The position numbers and the translations under genes are program-made. From the NCBI GenBank assembly GCA_021801265.1, contig JAJYYE010000002.1, forward strand, positions 102,704 through 166,703: 64,000 bases of DNA, written 5' to 3'. This document shows, one piece after another, positions 56,853 to 64,000 of the stretch. Positions within the stretch are counted from its first letter, which is position 1. Each line of letters begins with the position of its first letter. This stretch comes from Pseudomonadota bacterium. Lineage in GTDB: Bacteria > Pseudomonadota > Gammaproteobacteria > Halothiobacillales > Halothiobacillaceae. The notes beneath the pieces are model-generated. The model saw only the letters and a list, made by a program, of their open reading frames with translations, did not search any database and was not told the DNA's origin.

Positions 56853-58232
56853 ATGGATCAATCCAATCGTTACGCCGATTTAAGCCTTCGTGAAGAAGAC
56901 CTCATCGCCGGTGGCAAGCATATTCTTGTCGCCTACCAAATGAAGCCCAAAGCCGGCCATGGCTACCTCGAAGCCGCTGCCCACTTTGCGGCTGAATCAT
57001 CCACCGGTACCAATGTTGAAGTATCCACCACCGACGACTTCACCAAGGGTGTTGATGCGCTGGTGTACCACATTGATGAAACCACCGAAGATATGCGTAT
57101 TGCCTATCCGCTGGACTTATTCGACCGCAACGTGATCGACGGCCGCCTGATGATCGTATCGTTCCTGACCTGCGCGATTGGTAACAACCAGGGCATGGGC
57201 GATATTGAACACGCCAAAATGATCGACTTCCATGTGCCGGATCGCGCCATCCAATTGTTCGATGGCCCAGCCAAAGATATTTCCGACCTGTGGCGCATCC
57301 TCGGGCGCCCCATTCAAAACGGCGGCTATATTTCCGGCACCATCATCAAGCCAAAACTCGGCCTGCGTCCTGAGCCGTTCGCCGCAGCAGCCTATCAATT
57401 CTGGCTGGGCGGCGACTTCATCAAAAACGATGAACCCCAAGGCAACCAAGTGTTCTGCCCGCTGAAAAAAGTCCTACCCATGGTGTACGACTCATTGAAG
57501 CGCGCTCAGGACGAAACCGGCCAGGCCAAGCTGTTCTCCATGAACATCACCGCTGATGACCATTACGAAATGCTCGCTCGCGCGGATTTCGCCTTGGAAA
57601 CCTTCGGTTCGGATGCGGACAAACTGGCCTTCCTCGTCGATGGCTTCGTCGGCGGCCCCGGCATGATTACCACCGCCCGTCGTCAATACCCAAGCCAATA
57701 CCTGCACTATCACCGTGCCGGTCACGGCATGATTACCTCGCCTTCAGCCAAACGGGGTTACACCGCGTTTGTACTGGCGAAACTTTCCCGTCTGCAAGGG
57801 GCTTCGGGGATTCATGTCGGCACCATGGGCTATGGCAAAATGGAAGGCGAAGGCGATGATCGCAACATCGCATACATGATCGAACGTGATGAAGCGCAAG
57901 GTCCGATCTACTTCCAAAAATGGTTCGGCATGAAGCCCACCACACCCATCATTTCCGGCGGCATGAACGCGCTGCGCCTGCCCGGCTTCTTCGAGAACCT
58001 GGGCCACGGCAACGTCATCAACACAGCAGGTGGCGGATCTTACGGCCACATCGACAGCCCGGCAGCAGGCGCAATCTCCTTGCGTCAATCGTATGAGTGC
58101 TGGATCGCCGGTGCGGATCCCATCGAATGGGCGAAAGAGCACAAAGAGTTTGCCCGTGCGTTTGAATCGTTCCCGAAAGATGCCGACAGCATCTTCCCGG
58201 GCTGGCGTGAAAAATTGGGCGTTCATAAATAA
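56853..58232 (+). CDS. cbbM: Form II RuBisCO large subunit
   Basis: Fixes CO2 onto ribulose 1,5-bisphosphate as a dimer or dimer-based oligomer without small subunits. The carbamylated active-site lysine lies in [14 protein letters not shown], with the metal-binding Asp and Glu next to it; the other active-site pieces are [20 protein letters not shown] and the phosphate-binding [12 protein letters not shown] and [13 protein letters not shown]. Length 459 aa is exactly form II size. AGGAG lies 7 nt before the ATG. Form II enzymes work best at high CO2 and low O2. It is followed by a terminator and then cbbQ-cbbO. Confidence 0.97.
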   Translation: MDQSNRYADLSLREEDLIAGGKHILVAYQMKPKAGHGYLEAAAHFAAESSTGTNVEVSTTDDFTKGVDALVYHIDETTEDMRIAYPLDLFDRNVIDGRLMIVSFLTCAIGNNQGMGDIEHAKMIDFHVPDRAIQLFDGPAKDISDLWRILGRPIQNGGYISGTIIKPKLGLRPEPFAAAAYQFWLGGDFIKNDEPQGNQVFCPLKKVLPMVYDSLKRAQDETGQAKLFSMNITADDHYEMLARADFALETFGSDADKLAFLVDGFVGGPGMITTARRQYPSQYLHYHRAGHGMITSPSAKRGYTAFVLAKLSRLQGASGIHVGTMGYGKMEGEGDDRNIAYMIERDEAQGPIYFQKWFGMKPTTPIISGGMNALRLPGFFENLGHGNVINTAGGGSYGHIDSPAAGAISLRQSYECWIAGADPIEWAKEHKEFARAFESFPKDADSIFPGWREKLGVHK

Positions 58233-58252
58233 TTAACGCTTAAATCAACCCC

Positions 58253-58281
58253 ACACCCTCAGCGCGCTGAGGGTGTTTTTT
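58253..58281 (+). terminator. Strong terminator between cbbM and cbbQ
   Basis: A fully symmetrical 24-bp palindrome (arms ACACCCTCAGCG and CGCTGAGGGTGT) is followed by six T. It lies 20 nt after the cbbM stop inside the cbb operon and should leave cbbQ-cbbO at much lower levels than cbbM. Confidence 0.9.
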
Positions 58282-58372
58282 CTCAAGCGACATAGATTCA
58301 ACCGCTTGGCCATGTGCATCATCCACCGTCCCCCACGTGCTCATCGCCAAGCGTGCCCTCAGGAACAAGACC

Positions 58373-59176
58373 ATGATCGACAAAAACCAATACCTCATTC
58401 ATACCGAACCGTTTTACCAGCCGCAACGCAATGAAATAGCCCTGTACGAAGCCGCCTACCGCAACAAACTGCCGGTGATGGTCAAAGGCCCAACCGGCTG
58501 CGGTAAGTCACGTTTTGTCGAATACATGGCGTGGAAACTCGGCAAACCACTCATTACCGTCGCCTGCAACGAAGACATGACCGCCTCGGATTTGGTTGGC
58601 CGCTATTTATTGGATGCCAATGGCACACGCTGGCTCGATGGCCCGCTGACCACCGCCGCACGTATTGGTGCCATGTGCTATCTCGACGAAATCGTCGAAG
58701 CGCGCCAGGACACCACCGTCGTGATTCACCCACTGACCGATCACCGCCGCACCCTGCCGTTGGATAAAAAAGGCGAATTGATCCACGCCCATCCCGATTT
58801 CCAACTCGTCATTTCATATAATCCGGGGTATCAAACCCTGATGAAAGACTTAAAACAATCGACTAAACAACGCTTTACTGCATTTGACTTCGATTACCCC
58901 GCCGCCGAACTTGAAGCACAAATTGTTGCCAAGGAAACGGGCGCAGATGCAATACTTGCGGCCAAACTCGTCAAAATCGGCAACGTCGCCCGCAACCTCA
59001 AGGGCCACGGGCTGGATGAAGGCATCTCCACCCGCTTGCTCGTGTATGCGGCAACCCTGATTCACGATGGAGTCGATCCCATTGATGCCTGCCGCATGGC
59101 GCTGGTTCGCCCGATTACCGACGATGCCGATATTCGGGAAACGCTGGATCACGCCATTGATGCGACCTTTGCCTGA
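58373..59176 (+). CDS. cbbQ: RuBisCO activase ATPase CbbQ
   Basis: MoxR-group AAA+ ATPase that forms a hexamer and, with CbbO, removes inhibitory sugar phosphates from RuBisCO. Walker A GPTGCGKS (about residues 39-46), Walker B YLDEIVEAR, and the C-terminal AAA lid (about 185-265). Length 267 aa is standard. The ATG has AGGA 8 nt upstream; twelve codons further upstream are open but unsupported. It lies 140 nt after cbbM behind a terminator. Confidence 0.93.
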   Translation: MIDKNQYLIHTEPFYQPQRNEIALYEAAYRNKLPVMVKGPTGCGKSRFVEYMAWKLGKPLITVACNEDMTASDLVGRYLLDANGTRWLDGPLTTAARIGAMCYLDEIVEARQDTTVVIHPLTDHRRTLPLDKKGELIHAHPDFQLVISYNPGYQTLMKDLKQSTKQRFTAFDFDYPAAELEAQIVAKETGADAILAAKLVKIGNVARNLKGHGLDEGISTRLLVYAATLIHDGVDPIDACRMALVRPITDDADIRETLDHAIDATFA

Positions 59177-59234
59177 TCGTTTGGACACTGGCCCCCTGCG
59201 TGGCGAAGCGCACCCCACACCCCGAGGTTGATTC

Positions 59235-61511
59235 GTGCCCGACTCAGTGATGACCGACCACACACGTCAAATGCAAGCCTACTGGACGAAGCTCGACACG
59301 CGCTTCCCGCAAGCCGAAGCCGTATTTGACGCCTGCATGACGGAAGCCTTGGCCCTGCTGACCCCAACAGAAATTGATGCCTATTTGGAAGCAGCACGGG
59401 GCATCGGCAAGCTGGGGCGCGGGGTAGAACCCTTGCTCGAATTTATGACTGAGTGGCCATCCACCGTGCAAGCGGTAGGCGCCACCGCTTTGCCTACGGT
59501 GATGGCAACCATCCAGGCGATGCAAAAATCGCCCAACAGCAGCGCCATGACGCCGTTTTTAAGCACCATGGCGCCCGTCGCCCATCGCCTGCAATCACCC
59601 GAGTTATTTCAGCAATACCTCAATATCACCCTCGATTTGATGGCGCGCACCACCGGCTCAATCCACGGTCACCACACCACATTCCCCAGCCCCGGCCTGC
59701 CCGATTTTCTTGCCCAGGCACCCCGTCTGCTCAATTTGCTTAGCCTGGGCGGACTCAAGAAATGGGTCGATTACGGCATTCGCAACTATCATTCCCACCC
59801 CGAACGCCAAAAAGATTTTTTCAGCCTGCAATCGGCGGATAGCCGCGCCGTACTGCAACGCGAACGTAGCGGCACCTTGCTCGTGGATGTGACGCGTTCA
59901 CTCGATTTATATTTGCGCGGCCTGTGGCAAGATGAAGAACAGCTTATTCCCTACTCCACCGCATTTGATGAGCTGCGCAAACCCATCCCATATTACGACC
60001 AGCTCGGCATTCGCCTGCCCGATGTGCAAGAAGATTTAGGCGATATTCAAGCCATCGACCGCTACCGCGCCGTGCTGGCGCATATCACCGGCCACCGCCG
60101 CTGGAGCCATCCGCAAATCGCCGACAACTGGAGCCCGTTCCAGCGCATGGCAGTCGAGTTTTTTGAAGATTGCCGCATCGATACCCTCTTGATACGAGAA
60201 TATCCCGGCCTGCGCCGCCTATTTTTGGCGCTGCACCCGCACCCAGCCGAAAAGGCTTGCGACCCCGAGACCACCTCATGCCTGCGCCATCGCCTGGTGA
60301 TGCTCTCGCGAGCGCTACTCGATCCCCAACACGGCTATCACGATGAGGATCTCAATGCGTATGTACCGCGCTTTCATGCCGCGCTCGAACACGGTGCATC
60401 GTCAACAGGCGAAATCGCCACGCTGGCCTTGAGTTATGTGGCCAAAACCCGCCGCCAAAGCGATCAATTCGCCAAAATACATTTTGACAACACCGTCGTC
60501 GATTACCGCGACGACAATCGCCAACTGTGGCAATTCATCGAATCGGGCGACGAAGAAGCCGCCTTCGACGAACCGCGCAAAATCGAACCGCAAGAAATTA
60601 CCGGCCTGCCGCCGCGCCATTATTCCGAATGGGATTACCACAGCCAAAGCTACCGCCCCGACTGGGTGAGCCTATATGAGGCCATCCACCCCAGTGGCAA
60701 TGCCGCCGACATCGACCGACTATTGCAAAAGCACGCCGGACTCGCCAAGCAGTTGAAAAAAATGCTCGATTGGCTCAAACCACAAGACAAAGTGCGCATC
60801 CGCTACCAGGAAGAAGGCAGCGAACTCGATCTCGATGTCGCCATTCGCTCACTGATCGATTTCAAAGGCGGCAGTACGCCTGACCCGCGCATCAACATGA
60901 GCCACCGTACCAATGGCCGCAGTATCGCCGTCATGCTTTTGCTGGATTTATCCGAATCACTCAACGAAAAAGTCGCCGGTTCCGAGCAAACTATCCTGGA
61001 ACTCAGCCAGGAAGCCGTCTCCCTGCTCGCCTGGTCCATCGAACAACTGGGCGACCCATTTGCGATTGCCGGATTCAACTCCAATACCCGTTTTGAAGTG
61101 CGTTACCAGCACATCAAAGGCTACAGCGAAGGTTGGAACGATGACGTCAAAGCGCGCCTGGCGGCCATGCGAGCGGGCTACTCCACCCGTATGGGCGCTG
61201 CCCTACGCCACGCCGCGCACTACCTCGAAGCGCAAAAAGCCGATAAAAAACTCATGCTGATTCTCACCGACGGCCAACCTGCCGACATCGACACCACCGA
61301 CGATCGTTTGCTGATCGAAGATGCGCGCCAAGCGGTGAAAGAACTCGACCAAAAAGGCATCTTCCCCTACTGCATCAGCCTCGACGCCAGCCTCAAAGCC
61401 GGTGAAGACGACTACGTGCGGGACATTTTCGGCCAGCACTACACCGTCATCGACCACATCGAACGGCTACCGGAACGGCTGCCGCAATTGTTTATGTCAC
61501 TCACCCGTTAA
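59235..61511 (+). CDS. cbbO: RuBisCO activase adaptor CbbO (VWA protein)
   Basis: Partner of CbbQ that binds RuBisCO. An N-terminal helical region (about 1-560, with a hydrophobic tyrosine-rich middle) is followed by a C-terminal von Willebrand factor A domain. The MIDAS motif is intact (LLLDLSESLN, D-x-S-x-S; then LTDGQPADID). Length 758 aa is usual for CbbO. The GTG at 59235 has GAGG 7 nt upstream; an ATG five codons later is the alternative. Gap to cbbQ is 58 nt. Confidence 0.92.
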   Translation: MPDSVMTDHTRQMQAYWTKLDTRFPQAEAVFDACMTEALALLTPTEIDAYLEAARGIGKLGRGVEPLLEFMTEWPSTVQAVGATALPTVMATIQAMQKSPNSSAMTPFLSTMAPVAHRLQSPELFQQYLNITLDLMARTTGSIHGHHTTFPSPGLPDFLAQAPRLLNLLSLGGLKKWVDYGIRNYHSHPERQKDFFSLQSADSRAVLQRERSGTLLVDVTRSLDLYLRGLWQDEEQLIPYSTAFDELRKPIPYYDQLGIRLPDVQEDLGDIQAIDRYRAVLAHITGHRRWSHPQIADNWSPFQRMAVEFFEDCRIDTLLIREYPGLRRLFLALHPHPAEKACDPETTSCLRHRLVMLSRALLDPQHGYHDEDLNAYVPRFHAALEHGASSTGEIATLALSYVAKTRRQSDQFAKIHFDNTVVDYRDDNRQLWQFIESGDEEAAFDEPRKIEPQEITGLPPRHYSEWDYHSQSYRPDWVSLYEAIHPSGNAADIDRLLQKHAGLAKQLKKMLDWLKPQDKVRIRYQEEGSELDLDVAIRSLIDFKGGSTPDPRINMSHRTNGRSIAVMLLLDLSESLNEKVAGSEQTILELSQEAVSLLAWSIEQLGDPFAIAGFNSNTRFEVRYQHIKGYSEGWNDDVKARLAAMRAGYSTRMGAALRHAAHYLEAQKADKKLMLILTDGQPADIDTTDDRLLIEDARQAVKELDQKGIFPYCISLDASLKAGEDDYVRDIFGQHYTVIDHIERLPERLPQLFMSLTR

Positions 61512-61533
61512 TCTTTCTTCAAGGAGCCCATCC

Positions 61534-61869
61534 ATGTCGACTCTTCCCTGCCCCCAGTGCGGCCAAACCAACACCTACCCCGACGGCGACCTGTTTATCT
61601 GCGCAGATTGCGGTTACGAGTGGCCCGCACAGGCCGAAGCCGAATCAACAGAAACCGGCCGCGTGGTCCGAGATGCCAACGGTACCGAATTGGTCGATGG
61701 CGACACCGTCACCCTGATCAAGGACCTGAAAGTCAAAGGCTCGTCGATCACCCTGAAAGTCGGCAGCAAAATCAAAGGCATCCGCATCGTCGACGGCGAC
61801 CACGAACTCGACTGCAAAACCGAAGCCGGCCCCATGATGCTCAAGGCGTGTTTTGTGAAAAAGGCTTAA
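61534..61869 (+). CDS. yjdM: PhnA/YjdM-like zinc-ribbon protein
   Basis: A 111-aa protein with an N-terminal zinc ribbon (CPQC-x15-CADC, about residues 6-27) and the C-terminal PhnA domain (VVRDANGTELVDGDTVTLIKDLKVKG...; ends MMLKACFVKK). Despite the name, the PhnA family has no proven phosphonate role. AAGGAG lies 7 nt before the ATG. It follows cbbO by 22 nt and is probably co-transcribed with it, which is an unusual place for this family. Confidence 0.85.
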   Translation: MSTLPCPQCGQTNTYPDGDLFICADCGYEWPAQAEAESTETGRVVRDANGTELVDGDTVTLIKDLKVKGSSITLKVGSKIKGIRIVDGDHELDCKTEAGPMMLKACFVKKA

Positions 61870-62073
61870 ATAATTGCATCGCGGCATCAGCCCATGCTTC
61901 GCCGTCATCGACCCTATCGAACGACCCCCGGAGTAATTGCTGCTGTTTTGTTTATGGCGCTGACGAAATAATTCAAAGTGCGCCTGGATTAAGTAGGGGC
62001 GAAGGCCATATATTTGAACCCAGGCTCAGGCTGTAGCCCATCACACCTATAGCGATTGTTATGAGGGGGGTGT

Positions 62074-62578
62074 CTATCTGCTCATTGTCTCAGCAAGACA
62101 CCGTATGACTTCCTTTCCATCTGTATACGCCTGAACAACTTCAGCATATGTTGACGTCGCATTAATCTTGCCAGAGTGCGCAAAATCATTACGCCAAATT
62201 ATCAGATTAGAATATGAACTCTTGATATCCCTACAGTTCACGTGCAAGTAATCGGCAGAAGCGCACGCCAACTTTTTCTCGAATTTATAGAGATATTTCA
62301 TTCCGAATCGCTTAATGTACTCTTTCTTTATAGTATCAATCGTTATCCTCCCGTTTATTCTATCAAAGTGGTTCTCAATAAAACAACCTAATACCTTGTG
62401 CTTTTTTTGCAAAGGAAATAAAAATATCCTTAATTGCGACTTCATACACAGTGACCGAAGCCACGGCCACAAATCCCATATATTTTGCAGATAGCAAAGG
62501 GGCACTTAACAACGGCACCACGGTATCTAGATGTGCGACTATGTCATCAGCGTGCTGGAAGTGCGTCACATAGCTCAT
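62074..62578 (-). pseudogene. HEPN-domain protein of a defence-type pair, frameshifted
   Basis: Two frames together give one protein of about 167 aa. The N-terminal part (start ATG 62578, MSYVTHFQHADDIVAHLD, then VASVTVYEVAIKDIFISFAKK) switches at a run of seven A (62402-62408) to the frame HKVLGCFIENHFDRINGRIT ... WRNDFAHSGKI. The RNDFAH motif (R-x4-H) is the RNase signature of HEPN domains; the shape matches the RiboL-PSP/MAE-type HEPN group. Six A instead of seven would join the frames, so the gene was probably broken by one inserted A. Its start is 2 nt after the DUF262 gene. Possible alternatives are a sequencing error or slippage at the tract. AT-rich, unlike the neighbours. Confidence 0.7.
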
Positions 62579-62580
62579 TG

Positions 62581-63439
62581 CTACTCCCCCACGAAATGCC
62601 TGCGCACAACTGCAAACCGATCCTGGATTGTCTTCGCATCAGTGGTATTTATACTGGTTGATCGAATAAATTCATCGTCCATATTTAGTGAAGAAAACTT
62701 ACGCGAAATATCAATATCTCTTAATATATGGTTATTTTCAATAAGAATACACATTACCGAATCAAGGGCCGAAATATTAAGAGGCCCCCTGAGGTGAAAA
62801 GGTTTTTCACCAAGAGCATTTACTATTTCTTTTGTTACATCAGGAAAGACATCAAAGAAGTTCCTTGCTTTCGTCGTTACCCCGGATTCGTGTTTTTTCA
62901 TCGATTTATTAAGGAACTCACGCATAGGTTTGTCATATTTATCACTTAAACCGATCAATGAGAATATTCGAAGTAGTAACTCAACATCTTTTTGATGCTT
63001 ATCAATCAGTGGTTTCCCGACAATTTTTCGCCAGTTTTTGTCTTTATTCGCTTCTTTAAGCTTCTCAGAAAATCCACCCATAAATACACAGTTGCGAATT
63101 TCCTGCGGCTTAAGTGGAGTGCCGCCTGTATTCAGCCTTTCAAAGATATGGTAGGCACTAGTACCTTCACCGACAGGACTCAACTGTTTGATATTTACTG
63201 CGCGGCGGCACTGGGAGACCACATAAGAACGAATCTATTAGCAATGAAGACTGCTTGATAGACCAGACGAACTCACGCTGGTAGTTTGGTATGGAAATAT
63301 CACCATCCGCCCACATTTGGGCGATGCCGGACAAAGTATAGTCAGAAGGATAGGTTGCAATGTCGTATGATACCGAGACTGATTCATCATCCTGCTCATC
63401 TTCGACATCAATATCTTCATCCAAATTAGTCTCAGTCAT
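62581..63439 (-). pseudogene. DUF262 protein with internal deletion
   Basis: A DUF262 (GmrSD N-domain/ParB-like) protein in two parts. The N-terminal part reads MTETNLDEDIDVEDEQDDES ... ISIPNYQREFVWSIKQSSLL ... SFLCGLPVPP and stays open to 63167; the C-terminal part, in another frame, resumes with RAVNIKQLSPVGEGTSAYHI ... FERLNTGGTPLKPQEIRNCV and runs to 62581. In intact homologues these parts are joined by a segment containing the conserved DGQQR motif; it is missing here, with a frame change at the junction near 63200. GGGGAG lies just before the ATG. DUF262 proteins serve as modification-dependent nucleases and in other defence loci. The copy should be inactive. Confidence 0.75.
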
Positions 63440-63855
63440 CGCTCCCCCCTGGTTTTAAATTATCTCGCCCCATGTATGAATCCATAACAACCATAGCTCA
63501 GTAATGATGCTAACGGCTCGAAACGGCAACATTACCGACAGACTGTGCCTTAATTGTACGCACTTTTTCACATGACTGAGTATTCCAGATATGCATCCAC
63601 CAGTCTTAACTGGTATACAGAAAAACTATTTTCAAACAAATAGTTACAAAAAAATCCAGGTACTGCCATCGATACGACACTTACTAACCACTTTTCCATA
63701 GACACACACGGCGGGTATTTACTCGACCAACCCAGAAGGCAATTCGGAAACGTCTGTATCACCGACGCAAGCAAAATATGCATTGATAGCTTCCGTCGAC
63801 AGTAAGGTAATCAGGAACCTTCCAGCATAAAAACTCTCTGCCCCACTCCTGCATC
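63440..63855. other. Non-coding spacer of the accessory island
   Basis: 416 bp without a credible gene. It is AT-rich and holds a small ACCAGT-CTTA-ACTGGT hairpin (63599-63614) and a CCGACAG-like word near 63535 that recalls the ends of the 56.6-kb element but is too short to count. The open frame at 63568-63783 (minus strand) has no recognisable features. The stretch may carry the promoter of the DUF262 gene and relics of an insertion. Confidence 0.4.
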
Positions 63856-64000
63856 TCATCCGAGCTGACCATGTTCCGGCCGCGCCAACAAATAATCCAA
63901 AAATGCCCGCGCCACGACGGAAAGCTGGCGACCGGCGGGGTAGACGGCGTACCAGTGCCGCAGGATGGGAAAGCCTTCGACGTCCAGCACGGCGAATTGC
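63856..64000 (-). CDS. Second CbbR-like LysR regulator, 3' end
   Basis: The last 47 codons of a LysR regulator read from the right edge. The sequence FAVLDVEGFPILRHWYAVYP followed by LSVVARAFLDYLLARP closely parallels the C-terminus of the CbbR at 55.6 kb (LAVLSVAGFPIMRHWYIVHR, then LSPVAQAFKDYV). It is thus probably another CbbR, whose partner operon would lie to the right of the window, most likely form I RuBisCO (inference). The stop is TGA at 63856-63858. Confidence 0.8.
   Translation of the reverse strand, partial: QFAVLDVEGFPILRHWYAVYPAGRQLSVVARAFLDYLLARPEHGQLG

Noticed and set aside
57744..58226. Minus-strand open frame of 160 codons opposite cbbM
   Set aside because: Antisense of a highly conserved RuBisCO gene, without ribosome site or family features.
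61557..62036. Plus-strand open frame of 159 codons overlapping the PhnA-like gene
   Set aside because: Out-of-frame shadow with an Arg-rich composition; the zinc-ribbon gene in the other frame explains the region.
63568..63783. Minus-strand open frame of 71 codons in the accessory island
   Set aside because: No recognisable motif, no ribosome site and atypical composition; treated as spacer.
1..64000. CRISPR arrays, rRNA, complete insertion sequences or prophage
   Set aside because: No regularly spaced repeats, rRNA-like sequence, transposase or phage structural genes were seen on either strand.

Overview
The window looks like the chromosome of a chemolithoautotrophic gammaproteobacterium of the Halothiobacillus type (inference; no database was searched). 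It carries an LPS-type outer membrane (lpxD-fabZ-lpxA, bamA, bamE), the gammaproteobacterial gene order dnaJ-dnaK-grpE ... recN-fur-bamE, anaerobic-type fatty acid genes fabA-fabB, and a complete form II RuBisCO operon (cbbR, cbbM, cbbQ, cbbO). Most of the window is dense housekeeping sequence with short gaps, many 4-nt stop/start overlaps and several GTG or TTG starts.

Layout. 1-6.9 kb: 3' end of an outer-membrane phospholipase A (pldA), then a three-gene RND efflux operon (outer membrane factor, adaptor, pump) ended by a hairpin terminator. 6.9-21.2 kb (minus): an envelope and translation cluster read rpsB-tsf | terminator | pyrH-frr-uppS-cdsA-dxr-rseP-bamA-skp-lpxD-fabZ-lpxA-fumC. 21.4-23.5 kb (minus): scpA, an M50-type membrane protease and a YciO-type protein. 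23.7-26.4 kb (plus): yciB, yciI, a parvulin-type lipoprotein foldase, then a lone cyclic-nucleotide-binding-domain protein. 26.5-37 kb (minus): an EAL-HDOD protein and the operon rimP-nusA-infB-rbfA-truB-rpsO-pnp, driven by a near-consensus sigma-70 promoter and carrying intrinsic terminators in its leader and at internal boundaries. 37-41 kb (minus): grpE-dnaK-dnaJ behind a very good sigma-32 promoter. 41-47.6 kb: nadK, recN, fur (minus), bamE, a DUF423 protein, fabA and fabB. 47.6-55.6 kb: a double ABC ATPase (minus), rlmKL, an NlpC/P60 lipoprotein, a small membrane protein (minus), pepA, a DUF45 metallopeptidase and a small secreted protein. 55.6-61.9 kb: divergent cbbR, then cbbM | terminator | cbbQ-cbbO and a PhnA/YjdM-like zinc-ribbon protein. 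61.9-63.9 kb: an AT-rich accessory island with a decayed two-gene DUF262 + HEPN module of the kind found in defence loci. The window ends inside a second CbbR-like regulator.

How it fits together. CbbR senses metabolic state and should control cbbM; CbbQ (MoxR AAA+ ATPase) and CbbO (VWA protein) form the activase that removes inhibitory sugar phosphates from form II RuBisCO. The 11-23 kb cluster supplies outer-membrane protein assembly, lipid A, isoprenoid carrier lipid and phospholipid precursors together with translation factors.

The points most worth a second look are non-coding. A 163-bp transposon-like inverted-repeat element lies between the cbbR promoter region and cbbM. A 139-bp palindromic repeat lies beside the grpE heat-shock promoter. 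A terminator sits between the rimP-nusA-infB promoter and its first gene. Long poly-G tracts occur inside lpxA and fabB. The DUF262-HEPN pair is broken by an internal deletion in one gene and a homopolymer frameshift in the other.
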